A stretch of 14,250 bases of DNA from Planctomycetaceae bacterium (GCA_031256755.1 JAIRPZ010000142.1:1-14250); one strand, 5' to 3'. Positions 1-6,691 are shown, numbered from the stretch's first letter. The notes: generated by a model from the sequence alone, not told the origin. Made by a program: numbers and translations.

Positions 1-119
1 TTTTTCCATAAATCGTCTCCGTACTGATATTGACTTTATCATAACTTCCTGCAAAATAAAGAATAAGATTGGTTATGAAACAAATTCTAGAATAAAACAA
101 TGGTGTATGCCGCCACGGC

Positions 120-180
120 GCATAACAGGATTGTATGCGCATCGGGCGCAAAAACACTGCATACTACCGGAACGTTATAC
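120..180. repeat. attC-like palindromic block upstream of the SDR gene
   Basis: Seen: two nested inverted repeats. The outer arms are GCATAAC (120-126) and GTTATAC (174-180), complementary at 6 of 7 positions. The inner arms are GTATGC (133-138) and GCATAC (159-164), exactly complementary. Unpaired spacers of 6 and 9 nt separate outer from inner arms, and about 20 nt lie in the centre. This R''-spacer-L''-loop-L'-spacer-R' layout is that of an integron cassette attC site. The right arm departs from the GTTRRRY consensus at one base. A further GTATGC/GCATA pair lies just before it (105-123). No integrase gene is in the window. It could instead be an unrelated hairpin; there is no T-run, so a terminator is unlikely. 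Confidence 0.35.
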
Positions 181-268
181 GAAATAAGGGGCTAAAATGG
201 TTGAAATAATATGAAAAATAATACTTGAAATTATTTAAAAACTAATATCTAATTATTTTTATTGTTTT

Positions 269-274
269 AGGAGG
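269..274 (+). promoter_or_regulatory. Shine-Dalgarno sequence of the SDR gene
   Basis: A perfect AGGAGG lies 6 nt before the ATG at 281 and fixes that start. Most core genes in this window lack such a strong site, so it sets this gene apart from its neighbours. Confidence 0.8.
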
Positions 275-280
275 TATAAA

Positions 281-1039
281 ATGGCTAATGAAGTTGCCCT
301 CATAACGGGTGCCAGTCGTGGTATTGGGAAAAGTATAGCATTGAAACTTGCCGAAAAAGGTTTGGATTTAATCATTACTTATTATAGTAAAAAGGAGGAT
401 GCCTTACAGGTAGTTGCCGAAATTAAAAAGATTGGCCGCAATGCTGTTGCTTTGCAGTTAAGTGTAGGCGAAATAAATACTTTTGATATTTTCTTTGAAC
501 AAGTTGCCGATGTATTGAAAAAGAATTTTAATACAGACCATTTTGATTATCTGATAAATAATGCAGGTATAGGATTACAGGTTCCCTTTGAGGAAACTTC
601 CGAAGAACAGTTCGATGAACTAATGAACGTGCAATTCAAAGGCGTTTATTTCCTCACTCAAAAAGCAATAAATTATTTAAATGAAGGCGGCGGCATTGTA
701 AATATATCCAGCAGATTGGCACAGGCAAGCATGTCTGGTTATTCAGCTTATGCTTCTATGAAAGGGGCTATTGAAACGCTTACCCGTTATTTAGCAAAAG
801 AACTTTCGGCAAAGAAAATTAGAGTCAATGCCGTTGCACCAGGTCCAACAGCAACAGACTTTGTCGGCGGTGTAATAAGAGACAATGCCCGATATAACGC
901 TAATGTAAAAGCAATGACCGCTTTGGGGCGGGTAGGCGACCCTGATGATATTGGCGGAGTTGTTGCATTTCTTTGCACAGATGATGCCCGTTGGATTACA
1001 GCACAACGTATTGAAGTTTCAGGCGGTATGAATTTATAA
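281..1039 (+). CDS. SDR family NAD(P)-dependent oxidoreductase
   Basis: A 252-residue classical short-chain dehydrogenase/reductase, the normal family length. Seen: the Rossmann cofactor motif TGASRGIGK near residues 9-17, the NNAG motif around residue 92, and the catalytic Ser (in NISSR) with YxxxK (YASMK) around residues 142-160. A proline-glycine turn follows (APGPTATDF), and the C-terminus ends in SGG, as in FabG-like members. It should be a cytosolic NAD(P)H-dependent oxidoreductase; the substrate cannot be told from sequence, and FabG-type 3-oxoacyl reduction or another alcohol/ketone conversion are both possible. Codon use is rich in AAA, TTA and ATT, unlike the core genes downstream. 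With the strong AGGAGG, the AT-rich leader and the attC-like block upstream, this suggests horizontal acquisition. It is a single-gene unit followed by a transposase relic. Confidence 0.93.
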   Translation: MANEVALITGASRGIGKSIALKLAEKGLDLIITYYSKKEDALQVVAEIKKIGRNAVALQLSVGEINTFDIFFEQVADVLKKNFNTDHFDYLINNAGIGLQVPFEETSEEQFDELMNVQFKGVYFLTQKAINYLNEGGGIVNISSRLAQASMSGYSAYASMKGAIETLTRYLAKELSAKKIRVNAVAPGPTATDFVGGVIRDNARYNANVKAMTALGRVGDPDDIGGVVAFLCTDDARWITAQRIEVSGGMNL

Positions 1040-1093
1040 GAAAATTCTGTTGCCGGCAAACGGTTTGGTATAATGTCAGTCCGTTTCGGAGTT

Positions 1094-1477
1094 TTACATT
1101 TGGCGAGCGTTTTGATGTTTTGCTCTCAATTGTTCTCTTACTTCCCGCAAAGTCCGCTCCTTCTTCTTCGTCAGACGTACTACCGCTCCAGCCATTCCCG
1201 TCAGGAACGTCCAGACCTCCCCCAACGCCGCACTCCGAAAAACATGTTTGTCTTCGCCGTACTCCTCCTTCTCCAAATGCAGGCAACTCTCCGCCTCCCA
1301 ATAGCAGAGAATAGATTTCTGAAATCGTTTTGCAGAAACGGCATCAGACGGCAAAGAACTCACATAATAACGAGTCGACAAGACAAAGACACCCTTGCGG
1401 CAACGCTCACTTCGTCTTTTAACAGACCGTTCAGAAATTGGGCGAAAGCACTTTGCAGGTCTTTGATCGAGATTCTT
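1094..1477 (-). pseudogene. Remnant of an ISAs1-family transposase (C-terminal part)
   Basis: Seen: reading the minus strand from 1477 to the stop at 1094 gives about 127 residues. They include RYYVSSLPSDA, then a run corresponding to the RxHWxIExxLHWxLDxxFxED region (here SILCYWEAESCLHLEKEEYGED), then a basic tail. This is the C-terminal signature of ISAs1-family (H-repeat) DDE transposases. Upstream in another frame, IKDLQS (about 1460-1480) resembles the WKDLxS segment that normally comes just before, which implies a frameshift near 1440. An in-frame stop lies at 1478-1480, and the N-terminal two thirds are missing because dapB begins at 1691. The HW and IEN core residues are altered (YW, AES). 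It is a dead fragment; no terminal inverted repeats could be identified. Confidence 0.75.
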
Positions 1478-1690
1478 TTATTGCAGAAGTCGGGCGGCGG
1501 CTGATGTTTCGGAAGAGGACATTGCGGACTCCGTTGTATTTTGGGAACGGGAAATAAGTCTTTGCTCTTAATACGAAAGAAAATCAAAAATGTCGGGTAA
1601 AAATTCGCAAGTCGGGAAACTCCGCAACGGACTGCACGCCCGTCCGGCAAGGACTTTACTTTTACGGACAGATATGATACATTGCTGTTT
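1478..1690. other. Non-coding stretch between transposase relic and dapB
   Basis: About 210 bases with no supportable gene. The left part probably still holds decayed transposase sequence in shifted frames. The right end carries the dapB promoter region. Open frames here have no recognisable protein content. Confidence 0.4.
1673..1678 (+). promoter_or_regulatory. Probable -10 box of dapB
   Basis: TATGAT sits 12 nt before the dapB ATG at 1691. No good -35 was seen at 16-18 bp, so this is tentative. A start site about 7 nt downstream would leave a leader of only a few bases. No Shine-Dalgarno sequence is present. Confidence 0.4.
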
Positions 1691-2494
1691 ATGGAAAAAA
1701 TACGAATCGGCATTTGCGGTGCTGCCGGACGGATGGGACAGCGGTTAATTGCCCTGACAGTTTCCGATTCCGCTCTGCAACTTGCCGCCGCCGTCGAATC
1801 AGAATGTCATCCGAAAATCGGTACTGATGCCGGCGAACTTGCCGGTGCAGGAAAAACCGGCGTTGTCTTAACAGACAAGATCGACTCGCCCGCCCATGGC
1901 AAAATTGACGTTTTGATTGATTTTTCGTCACCGGCAAACACCGAAAACGTTGCGGCAAAATGTGTCGAAAGGAAAATTCCTCTGGTCTTCGCCACAACCG
2001 GTATCACACCGGAACAATCAGCGAAAATTCGGGAAGCCGCTAAAAAAATCCCGATTCTCTCATCACCGAGTATGAGTATGTCGGTCAATTTGGCGATGAA
2101 ACTTTGCGAAACGGCTGCGCAAACATTGAACAAAAAGGATGCCGATGTCGAAATTATCGAAAAACATCATCGTTTCAAAGTGGATGCACCGAGCGGAACC
2201 GCTTTGAAATTCGGGCAAATCATTTCCGAAAAAATGAATTTGACCGAAAAACATCATGGCAGACGCGGGGTTGCCGGTGCGCGCAGCCGGAACGAAATCG
2301 GCTACCATGCCGTCCGCATCGGCGACAATCCGGGAGAACATACGATCCTGTTCGGTCTGCTCGGCGAAACGCTGGAAATATCAGTGAAAGCATCAAATCG
2401 GGATTGTTACGCCGCCGGTGCGCTGGCAGCCGCCAAATTTTTGCACAACAAACCGGCTGGACTGTACGGAATGAACGACGTGCTGGGATTTTAA
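1691..2494 (+). CDS. dapB: 4-hydroxy-tetrahydrodipicolinate reductase
   Basis: This cytosolic enzyme reduces the DapA product to tetrahydrodipicolinate with NAD(P)H, on the path to meso-diaminopimelate and lysine. Seen: N-terminal Rossmann motif GAAGRMGQ (residues 10-17), the LIDFSSP strand, the ATTGITPEQ segment, and the family signature EIIEKHHRFKVDAPSGTALK with the catalytic His pair (159-160), Lys163 and the substrate-binding SGT. The C-terminus has the conserved RIGDNPGEHTILF and a final GLYGMNDVLGF. The length, 267 residues, is normal. ATG 1691 is chosen over an upstream in-frame TTG (1682), because it puts the Rossmann strand right at the N-terminus. It appears to be transcribed alone and converges on pilT across a 49-bp gap without a clear terminator. 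Confidence 0.97.
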   Translation: MEKIRIGICGAAGRMGQRLIALTVSDSALQLAAAVESECHPKIGTDAGELAGAGKTGVVLTDKIDSPAHGKIDVLIDFSSPANTENVAAKCVERKIPLVFATTGITPEQSAKIREAAKKIPILSSPSMSMSVNLAMKLCETAAQTLNKKDADVEIIEKHHRFKVDAPSGTALKFGQIISEKMNLTEKHHGRRGVAGARSRNEIGYHAVRIGDNPGEHTILFGLLGETLEISVKASNRDCYAAGALAAAKFLHNKPAGLYGMNDVLGF

Positions 2495-2543
2495 CCATGT
2501 CCTAACGATGTCCGGCGGACGGCACATTCCGCACGAAACATGC

Positions 2544-3692
2544 TTACAAAATGCCGGGTTCTTTCACTTCGATTCCTTTCAACGCCATTTTAAGCGATTC
2601 GACATTCGGGGCAACTTCAAAAGCGGTTGCCCGGTCAATTTTTTTCATTTCGACCAGCGATTTCAAACTCATCGTAAAATCCTGCATCCCTTCTGAAATG
2701 CCGATTCGGATCGCATCGGACAGTTTCGTATCTTTTTCTTCGAGAATCAGTTTGCGGACGGTTGCATTGAATATCATGATTTCAACAGTCGGCACACGCG
2801 ACACGCCTTCCATACAGGACGGCAGCAGTTTTTGGGCAACAATACACTTCATATTGAAGGCAATGGCACTGCGGAGGGCGCGGTGCATCGTCGCCGGAAA
2901 AAGGTCGAGAATACGTCCGATGGTACTTGGTGCCGAAGAAGCGTGAATCGTTCCGAAAACAAGGTGACCGGTTTCCGCTGCATGAATCGCGGTTTCAAAG
3001 GTTTCCCGGTCGCGCATTTCGCCGACAAGCATCACATCGGGGTCTTCCCGGACGGCATGTTTCATACCGATACCGAAGTCCACTACGTCCTGCCCGATTT
3101 CCCGCTGATTGATCAAACATTTTTCTTCGGTGAAAAGAAATTCAATCGGGTCTTCCAACGTTAAAATGTGCTTCCGGTAATGCCTGTTCACGTAATTCAG
3201 CATCGACGCAATGGTGGTACTTTTCCCGGAACCGGTGACACCGGCAAGGAGTACCATGCCTTGTGAATGTTTGCATTGTTCATACAAAGACGGAGGCAGA
3301 TGCAATTTTTCGAGGTCGGGAATAAAGTTGTTAATGCGCCGGGCCACCATTCCGAGATGCCCCATCTGTTGTAAAACATTGACGCGGAACCGCCATGTTA
3401 CGCCGTCCACTTCGCATTGGTGCGAAAAGTCCGCTCCGCCGGTATCATTCAGGATTCGGCGGTTCCGTTCGTCCATAATGGCGAGAATAATCCGTGTCAT
3501 TTCTTCATCATCAATCGGACCGCGATTGAGATTCTGCAATTCCCCTTTTACACGGACAACCGGCGGACGGTCGACTTTCAGGTGTAAATCGCTGCCGCTC
3601 AATTTAACGAGGGCGCGAAAGAGTTTATCAATTTCGTACTCTTTCTTCTTTTTAGAAAACTTCGCAGAAAGGTCGCCGATATCAATAGACAT
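2544..3692 (-). CDS. pilT: Type IV pilus retraction ATPase PilT
   Basis: A hexameric cytoplasmic ATPase that powers pilus disassembly, twitching motility and DNA uptake. Seen in order: N-terminal PAS-like domain with SGSDLHLKVDRPPVVRVKGEL (split here only by description, residues 32-52), Walker A GVTGSGKST (151-159), Asp box LTLEDPIEF (177-185), Walker B region with the PilT-type GEMRDRET (224-231), His box AAETGHLVFGTIHA (238-251), and the C-terminal SEGMQDF. GEMRDxET and the AIRxGxSEGMQ end favour PilT over PilB. The 382-residue length from ATG 3692 is typical. An open frame continues upstream to 3824 but its 44 extra residues have no PilT character and would cover the promoter. No other pilus genes are nearby, so it is an orphan here. 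Confidence 0.95.
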   Translation of the reverse strand: MSIDIGDLSAKFSKKKKEYEIDKLFRALVKLSGSDLHLKVDRPPVVRVKGELQNLNRGPIDDEEMTRIILAIMDERNRRILNDTGGADFSHQCEVDGVTWRFRVNVLQQMGHLGMVARRINNFIPDLEKLHLPPSLYEQCKHSQGMVLLAGVTGSGKSTTIASMLNYVNRHYRKHILTLEDPIEFLFTEEKCLINQREIGQDVVDFGIGMKHAVREDPDVMLVGEMRDRETFETAIHAAETGHLVFGTIHASSAPSTIGRILDLFPATMHRALRSAIAFNMKCIVAQKLLPSCMEGVSRVPTVEIMIFNATVRKLILEEKDTKLSDAIRIGISEGMQDFTMSLKSLVEMKKIDRATAFEVAPNVESLKMALKGIEVKEPGIL

Positions 3693-3752
3693 AATACGAA
3701 AAGGGGTGTTCAGCCGCCGGCAATTTAAGGCAGTAATTTCAGACGGGATATA

Positions 3753-3780
3753 AGTGTAATGTTTTTTTTGGAAAAGGCAA
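3753..3780 (-). promoter_or_regulatory. Probable promoter of pilT
   Basis: On the minus strand: TTGCCT (-35, 3775-3780), a 16-bp spacer containing an eight-A tract, and TACACT (-10, 3753-3758). The predicted start gives a leader of about 54 nt before ATG 3692. The same TACACT box occurs before ruvB and before the secreted protein at 6059. Confidence 0.55.
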
Positions 3781-3820
3781 CGCCCTTGCGCCGCCTCCGT
3801 CACATGGGCAGGATCGGCAG

Positions 3821-3848
3821 ACAATAAAAACGCAGCGGGCTGTTTTTA
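3821..3848. terminator. Possible weak bidirectional terminator between ogt and pilT
   Basis: A very short hairpin, CAGC-GG-GCTG (3833-3842), is flanked by AAAAA on the left and TTTTT on the right and begins at the ogt stop codon. The T-runs are good on either strand but the stem is only 3-4 bp. Confidence 0.3.
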
Positions 3849-4361
3849 GAAAGTGTTCAATCCCCGCTGTTCCAAATCGAGTAATTTTTGTTTGACCGGC
3901 AAACCGCCGCCGAAACCAGTCAGCGAACCGTCCGCACCAATAACCCGATGGCACGGAACAATAACAGCAACCGGATTACGGTGATTCGCCATGCCGACAG
4001 CCCGATACGCCTTCGGATGACCAATCTGCTCGGCAATCTCCCGGTAAGTCCGGGTCTCTCCGTAAGGGATCGTCCGCAACGCCTCCCACACCAACCGCTG
4101 AAATTCCGTACCGATAAGCCGAAGCGGAATATCAAAACTTCGGCGTTTGCCAAGTAAATATTCGCCAATTTCATCGGCTGTACGCCGAAGCAACGGAGTC
4201 CACCGCTCGATTCCGCCGACCGGGGACTTTTCACGCTGAAAAAACAGATGCGTCAACACCGAATCTTCTTCAGCCATGCCGATTCGTCCGATTTCGGTAT
4301 CAACGAAAACAAATGCGGCAGGCAACGGATTTTTACCGGATATTTCTTGCGTCTGGATCAT
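3846..4361 (-). CDS. ogt: Methylated-DNA-[protein]-cysteine S-methyltransferase
   Basis: A suicide repair protein that moves the alkyl group from O6-alkylguanine in DNA to its own cysteine. Seen: the active-site motif IVPCHRVIG with nucleophile Cys137, the preceding YRAVGMANHRNP with the arginine finger (Arg120) and the conserved Asn-Pro, the helix-turn-helix segment GTEFQRLVWEALRTIPYGET (residues 84-103), and the C-terminal GFGGGLPVKQKLL. The length of 171 residues fits Ogt/MGMT single-domain proteins, with an N-terminal RNase H-like part and no AdaA domain. ATG 4361 is preceded by TAAAAT 9 nt away but by no Shine-Dalgarno sequence. A perfect inverted repeat lies 30 bp upstream. The DUF1080 gene ends 63 bp before it on the same strand, so co-transcription is possible. 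Confidence 0.94.
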   Translation of the reverse strand: MIQTQEISGKNPLPAAFVFVDTEIGRIGMAEEDSVLTHLFFQREKSPVGGIERWTPLLRRTADEIGEYLLGKRRSFDIPLRLIGTEFQRLVWEALRTIPYGETRTYREIAEQIGHPKAYRAVGMANHRNPVAVIVPCHRVIGADGSLTGFGGGLPVKQKLLDLEQRGLNTF

Positions 4362-4390
4362 GCGCCGATTTTACCGGAATGTTTGGAGTT

Positions 4391-4408
4391 CGTACAGACA
4401 CCTGTACG
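4391..4408. promoter_or_regulatory. Perfect 7-bp inverted repeat upstream of ogt
   Basis: CGTACAG-ACAC-CTGTACG lies in the 63-bp gap between the DUF1080 stop and the ogt start. The dyad form suits a repressor or activator operator. It could also be a small hairpin at the end of the DUF1080 transcript, but no T-run follows on either strand. Confidence 0.4.
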
Positions 4409-4424
4409 GGTGTTTGCCGCATTA

Positions 4425-5126
4425 TCACGGATTTCCGAGAACTTTAATTCGGACGTTGCGAAATTCGACGGGGTCGCCGTGACCGAGAAAACCGACAAAG
4501 CCCGATTTCCGCAGCAGACCGGGATGTTTTTGACCGTCCGGTGTCGGTTTGTTTTCAAACTCCGCAATGTCGGTGTCAACGATGGTTTCACCGTTCAGTA
4601 TCACTTTGATTTTTGTTCCCTGCGCAATAATTTCCTCGCTGTTCCATTCGCCGCAGGGTTTGAGATAATCATTTTTTTCGGCATTGCGTTTGGAAGCAAC
4701 CACTCCGTAAACGGAACCGTGGTATTGTTCCGGTTTCAGGTCTTTATATTTTTCGTGTGAATTGTCCAGAATTTGAATTTCCATTCCGTTGTAGGAAACG
4801 TTGTCTTTCACCGATTTGCCGCGGAGTCCTACGCCGTTGTTTCCGGCAGGAGGCAGTTTGAATTCAAACCGGAAAATGAAGTCGGCATATTCCTTTTGCG
4901 TGAGCAGATTTCCGCCTTTGCGGCAGACAAACGTCCCGTTTCGGACAGGATAACCGGCAATGGAATGTTCGTCCTGCCAGATTTCCGGCGACAATTTTTC
5001 GCCGTCAAAGAGGAGTTGAAATCCCGCCTCTTTTTCTTCAGCGGTCAATGTGTTCGGCTCCTGCGCACTTACAGAAAAGGCAAAAATCACAAGCCAGGAC
5101 AGGGAAAACAATAAATTTTTCATCAT
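4425..5126 (-). CDS. Secreted DUF1080 / 3-keto-disaccharide hydrolase family protein
   Basis: Seen: a signal peptide (MKN start, hydrophobic core LLFSLSWLVIFAFSV, likely cut after SVSA), then a single DUF1080 beta-sandwich domain. Typical elements are GFQLLFDGEKL, a WQ near the front, the TQKEYADFIFRFEFKLP strand, GNNGVGLRG, GMEIQILDN, the YHGSVYG turn, GEWNSEEI, the VDTD strand and the C-terminal GFVGFLGHGDPVEFRNVRIK. The family folds like a concanavalin-type lectin/glucanase; some members are 3-keto-glycoside hydrolases or lyases, and it is greatly expanded in Planctomycetota and Verrucomicrobiota. Role inferred: periplasmic or extracellular attack on oxidised disaccharides. ATGs at 5126 and 5123 are adjacent and either may start the protein (233 or 232 residues); the TTG at 5171 would spoil the signal peptide and lies at the promoter. 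Confidence 0.9.
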   Translation of the reverse strand: MMKNLLFSLSWLVIFAFSVSAQEPNTLTAEEKEAGFQLLFDGEKLSPEIWQDEHSIAGYPVRNGTFVCRKGGNLLTQKEYADFIFRFEFKLPPAGNNGVGLRGKSVKDNVSYNGMEIQILDNSHEKYKDLKPEQYHGSVYGVVASKRNAEKNDYLKPCGEWNSEEIIAQGTKIKVILNGETIVDTDIAEFENKPTPDGQKHPGLLRKSGFVGFLGHGDPVEFRNVRIKVLGNP

Positions 5127-5159
5127 TTTTGAAAGTGATGCGGCTGCGCCGCCGGATAG

Positions 5160-5188
5160 AATGTAAATCAAGATTGATTTTAACGCAA
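5160..5188 (-). promoter_or_regulatory. Probable promoter of the DUF1080 gene
   Basis: On the minus strand TTGCGT (5183-5188), a 17-bp spacer and TACATT (5160-5165). The -10 is about 33 bp before ATG 5126. This placement argues against a start at the TTG 5171. Confidence 0.55.
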
Positions 5189-5274
5189 AAGAACCCTGAT
5201 AGCAAGAACACCGCAGACGATAACCGGAATATCCGTTACCGCTGCGGTGAAACAGGTCATCAAACCGCCGTCAA

Positions 5275-5739
5275 CTATTTTTCAGGAGCCGCCGGGGCTT
5301 CCGTTTTGACTTCAACGGCGGTTTCGCCGTTCCGCGTCCGCAGGAGTACGGGGCGTGCGGCACGTCTGGCTTCGGCTCTCGCTTCCGCACGTGCTTCGGC
5401 AGCCGCCGCAGCCGCTCGGCCGCCGGGAGGCGGAATAAGACGCTGCGAAGGAACCGGACGGAACGGGCTGGAAAGAACACTGCCGACAGTTCGTCCGGCA
5501 TGGACAACAGCGGCATTCGTATCGCGGACATAAGACGGTGCGCTGCTGTACCACACGCGCAATCCCCGCCAGAATTTGCCGCGGGTTTTACCGGGAACTC
5601 CGGCATCCGCCGTCTCTGTCACGGCGGGCTGCGAAACTTGCGGTTCCGCATCAGCATTTTCTGCGGCGGAAACATGGACAGTGGAAAGTCCGACCGTTAT
5701 GACGACGGCGGACAAAACAGTAAAAAATGTTTTTTTCAT
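5275..5739 (-). CDS. Secreted Ala/Arg/Glu-rich hypothetical protein
   Basis: The family is not recognised. Seen: 154 residues with an N-terminal signal peptide (MKKTFFTVLSAVVITVGL, likely cut after VHVSA). An acidic, proline-containing stretch follows, then a middle part with aromatic residues (KFWRGLRVWYSSAPSYV), a PPPGG turn, and a striking run near residues 108-128 of six alanines followed by EARAEARAEARRAAR. It ends in a Lys/Glu/Ala/Pro tail. The EAR repeats would form a highly charged alpha helix. ATG 5739 has the Shine-Dalgarno AAGGA at 5745-5749 and a promoter farther upstream. It is divergent from another secreted unknown protein at 6059, and the two may share regulation. Role unknown; an envelope-associated structural protein is a guess. 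Confidence 0.75.
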   Translation of the reverse strand: MKKTFFTVLSAVVITVGLSTVHVSAAENADAEPQVSQPAVTETADAGVPGKTRGKFWRGLRVWYSSAPSYVRDTNAAVVHAGRTVGSVLSSPFRPVPSQRLIPPPGGRAAAAAAEARAEARAEARRAARPVLLRTRNGETAVEVKTEAPAAPEK

Positions 5740-5744
5740 CGTTA

Positions 5745-5749
5745 TCCTT
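5745..5749 (-). promoter_or_regulatory. Ribosome binding site for the gene at 5739
   Basis: AAGGA on the minus strand, 5 nt before ATG 5739. It supports this start. Confidence 0.6.
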
Positions 5750-5788
5750 TATTAAGGGGGTTAAGTCGTGCAGTAAAACAATCCGCAC

Positions 5789-5816
5789 AATTTATCACAT
5801 TTTCGGACAATATCAA
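5789..5816 (-). promoter_or_regulatory. Probable promoter of the gene at 5739
   Basis: On the minus strand TTGATA (5811-5816), a 16-bp spacer and TAAATT (5789-5794). The predicted leader is about 43 nt. Confidence 0.5.
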
Positions 5817-5915
5817 GCGGATGGTGAAAAATGAGGAAAAAATGAGGAGAATTGCGCATGCAGCAAAAATGCCGGTCAAACCGGTACAACAAAATGTATT
5901 TACACGAAATTATCA

Positions 5916-5944
5916 TTGGACTTTGCCGTTTTGTGTGCTACACT
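5916..5944 (+). promoter_or_regulatory. Probable promoter of the gene at 6059
   Basis: TTGGAC (5916-5921), a 17-bp spacer and TACACT (5939-5944). The predicted start near 5951 leaves a long leader of about 108 nt. Confidence 0.6.
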
Positions 5945-5957
5945 GATTTGGTACGGG

Positions 5958-5990
5958 AAAGCGGCGGTGACTTCTTATGCTGACCGCTTT
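5958..5990 (+). other. Stem-loop at the 5' end of the 6059 transcript
   Basis: AAAGCGG (5958-5964) pairs with CCGCTTT (5984-5990) across a 19-nt loop, just after the predicted transcription start, and is followed by one more T. It could be a 5' mRNA-stabilising hairpin or a weak attenuator. Confidence 0.3.
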
Positions 5991-6044
5991 TCACGCTGTG
6001 TGACGATGTTGTATTTTCGAGATTTTATGCCCCCCAAACCTAAC

Positions 6045-6050
6045 AGGAGA
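6045..6050 (+). promoter_or_regulatory. Ribosome binding site for the gene at 6059
   Basis: AGGAGA, 8 nt before ATG 6059. It fixes the start of the secreted protein. Confidence 0.7.
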
Positions 6051-6058
6051 TAACCCCA

Positions 6059-6691
6059 ATGAGAAGATTGACTGCTATTTTATCCGCCGCTGTTTCCGTG
6101 ATCTTTTGCGGCATACTTTGTACGGACAGTTCTGCACAGATGCTGCCGGTTGCCGCATCCGTTTTTGATTCCGGCGATACGCCGGCTGCCGCCGATGCAG
6201 AGTCCGGTATGACTTACACCGGAGTACCGTTTGGTTCACGCCGGTTTTCACGAGCCGCGGTCGCCTCCGAAGGGAGTCCGCTCTTGATGCGGCGATCCTA
6301 CCGGATGTCCCGGCTTGCCGCCGAAAGCGAAAGTGCTGATGTGCCGCCGATGCCTGTGCCGTCACGCCGGTTTGGTCAACGAATTCTCACTTCGCCTGAA
6401 AGCGGCGAGGAAGAATGGGCAGCACCGCAGCGGCAGCCGATGTTCAACAGTTTTCGGCAGAACAGACAGCAGCCGTCTCCCGATCCGCTTGATGTCCATG
6501 CCAATACGGGAACGGACCCCAACGCGGTCAATGCAACCGTGTACCGCCCCGCACCGTTCAAAAATTTCCGGGCATTGATGACGGCACCGCGTCCCTACCT
6601 TGGGTACAGTCCCAACGTCCTGCCGGCAATGACGACGGAACCTCCTCCGGCACTGGACCCCGCTCTTCCGCAGCCGTCGGATCGAAAGTAA
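6059..6691 (+). CDS. Secreted Pro/Arg-rich hypothetical protein
   Basis: The family is not recognised. Seen: 210 residues with a signal peptide (MRRLTAILSAAVSVIFCGIL, likely cut after TDSSA). The mature part is low in secondary-structure character: acidic and alanine-rich at first, then Arg/Ser-rich repeats of the type SRRFSRAA, MRRSYRMSRLAA and PSRRFGQR, then a Gln/Pro-rich segment. The C-terminus is proline-rich (RPYLGYSPNVLPAM, TTEPPPALDPALPQP). The recurring (S)RRF/(S)RRSYR units hint at short internal repeats. It has its own promoter, a long leader with a hairpin, a good Shine-Dalgarno site and a strong terminator right after the stop, so it is a monocistronic unit. It is divergent from the other secreted unknown at 5739. 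An exported envelope or matrix protein is the likely class; the function is unknown. Confidence 0.78.
   Translation: MRRLTAILSAAVSVIFCGILCTDSSAQMLPVAASVFDSGDTPAAADAESGMTYTGVPFGSRRFSRAAVASEGSPLLMRRSYRMSRLAAESESADVPPMPVPSRRFGQRILTSPESGEEEWAAPQRQPMFNSFRQNRQQPSPDPLDVHANTGTDPNAVNATVYRPAPFKNFRALMTAPRPYLGYSPNVLPAMTTEPPPALDPALPQPSDRK

Larger units (their letters stand above)
1..280. other. AT-rich non-coding region before the SDR gene
   Basis: No coding region could be supported here. The stretch is AT-rich except for the palindromic block at about 102-180. The last 80 bases before the SDR gene are almost entirely A and T, and no well-spaced -35/-10 pair stood out. It probably carries the promoter of the SDR gene and the left part of an acquired segment. 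Confidence 0.4.
5740..6058. other. Divergent regulatory region between two secreted-protein genes
   Basis: About 320 bases without a gene. It contains opposed promoters (5789-5816 minus, 5916-5944 plus). Between them are a doubled AAAATGAGG-type direct repeat (about 5828-5846) and a small dyad CCGGT-CAA-ACCGG near 5872-5884. On the right is the long leader of the 6059 gene with a stem-loop (5958-5990). Confidence 0.5.

Noticed and set aside
1073..1504. Plus-strand open frame of 143 codons
   Set aside because: It lies opposite the transposase relic, has no recognisable protein character, and the minus strand reading is clearly the former gene.
3693..3824. N-terminal extension of PilT by 44 residues
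   Set aside because: The extra residues do not resemble PilT and would cover a good promoter; ATG 3692 gives the normal family N-terminus.
4248..4760. Plus-strand frame of 170 codons
   Set aside because: It is antisense to the DUF1080 and ogt genes, whose motifs are unmistakable.
5219..5242. Bulged inverted repeat between the 5275 and DUF1080 genes
   Set aside because: The stem is imperfect, lacks a T-run on either strand, and has no clear role.
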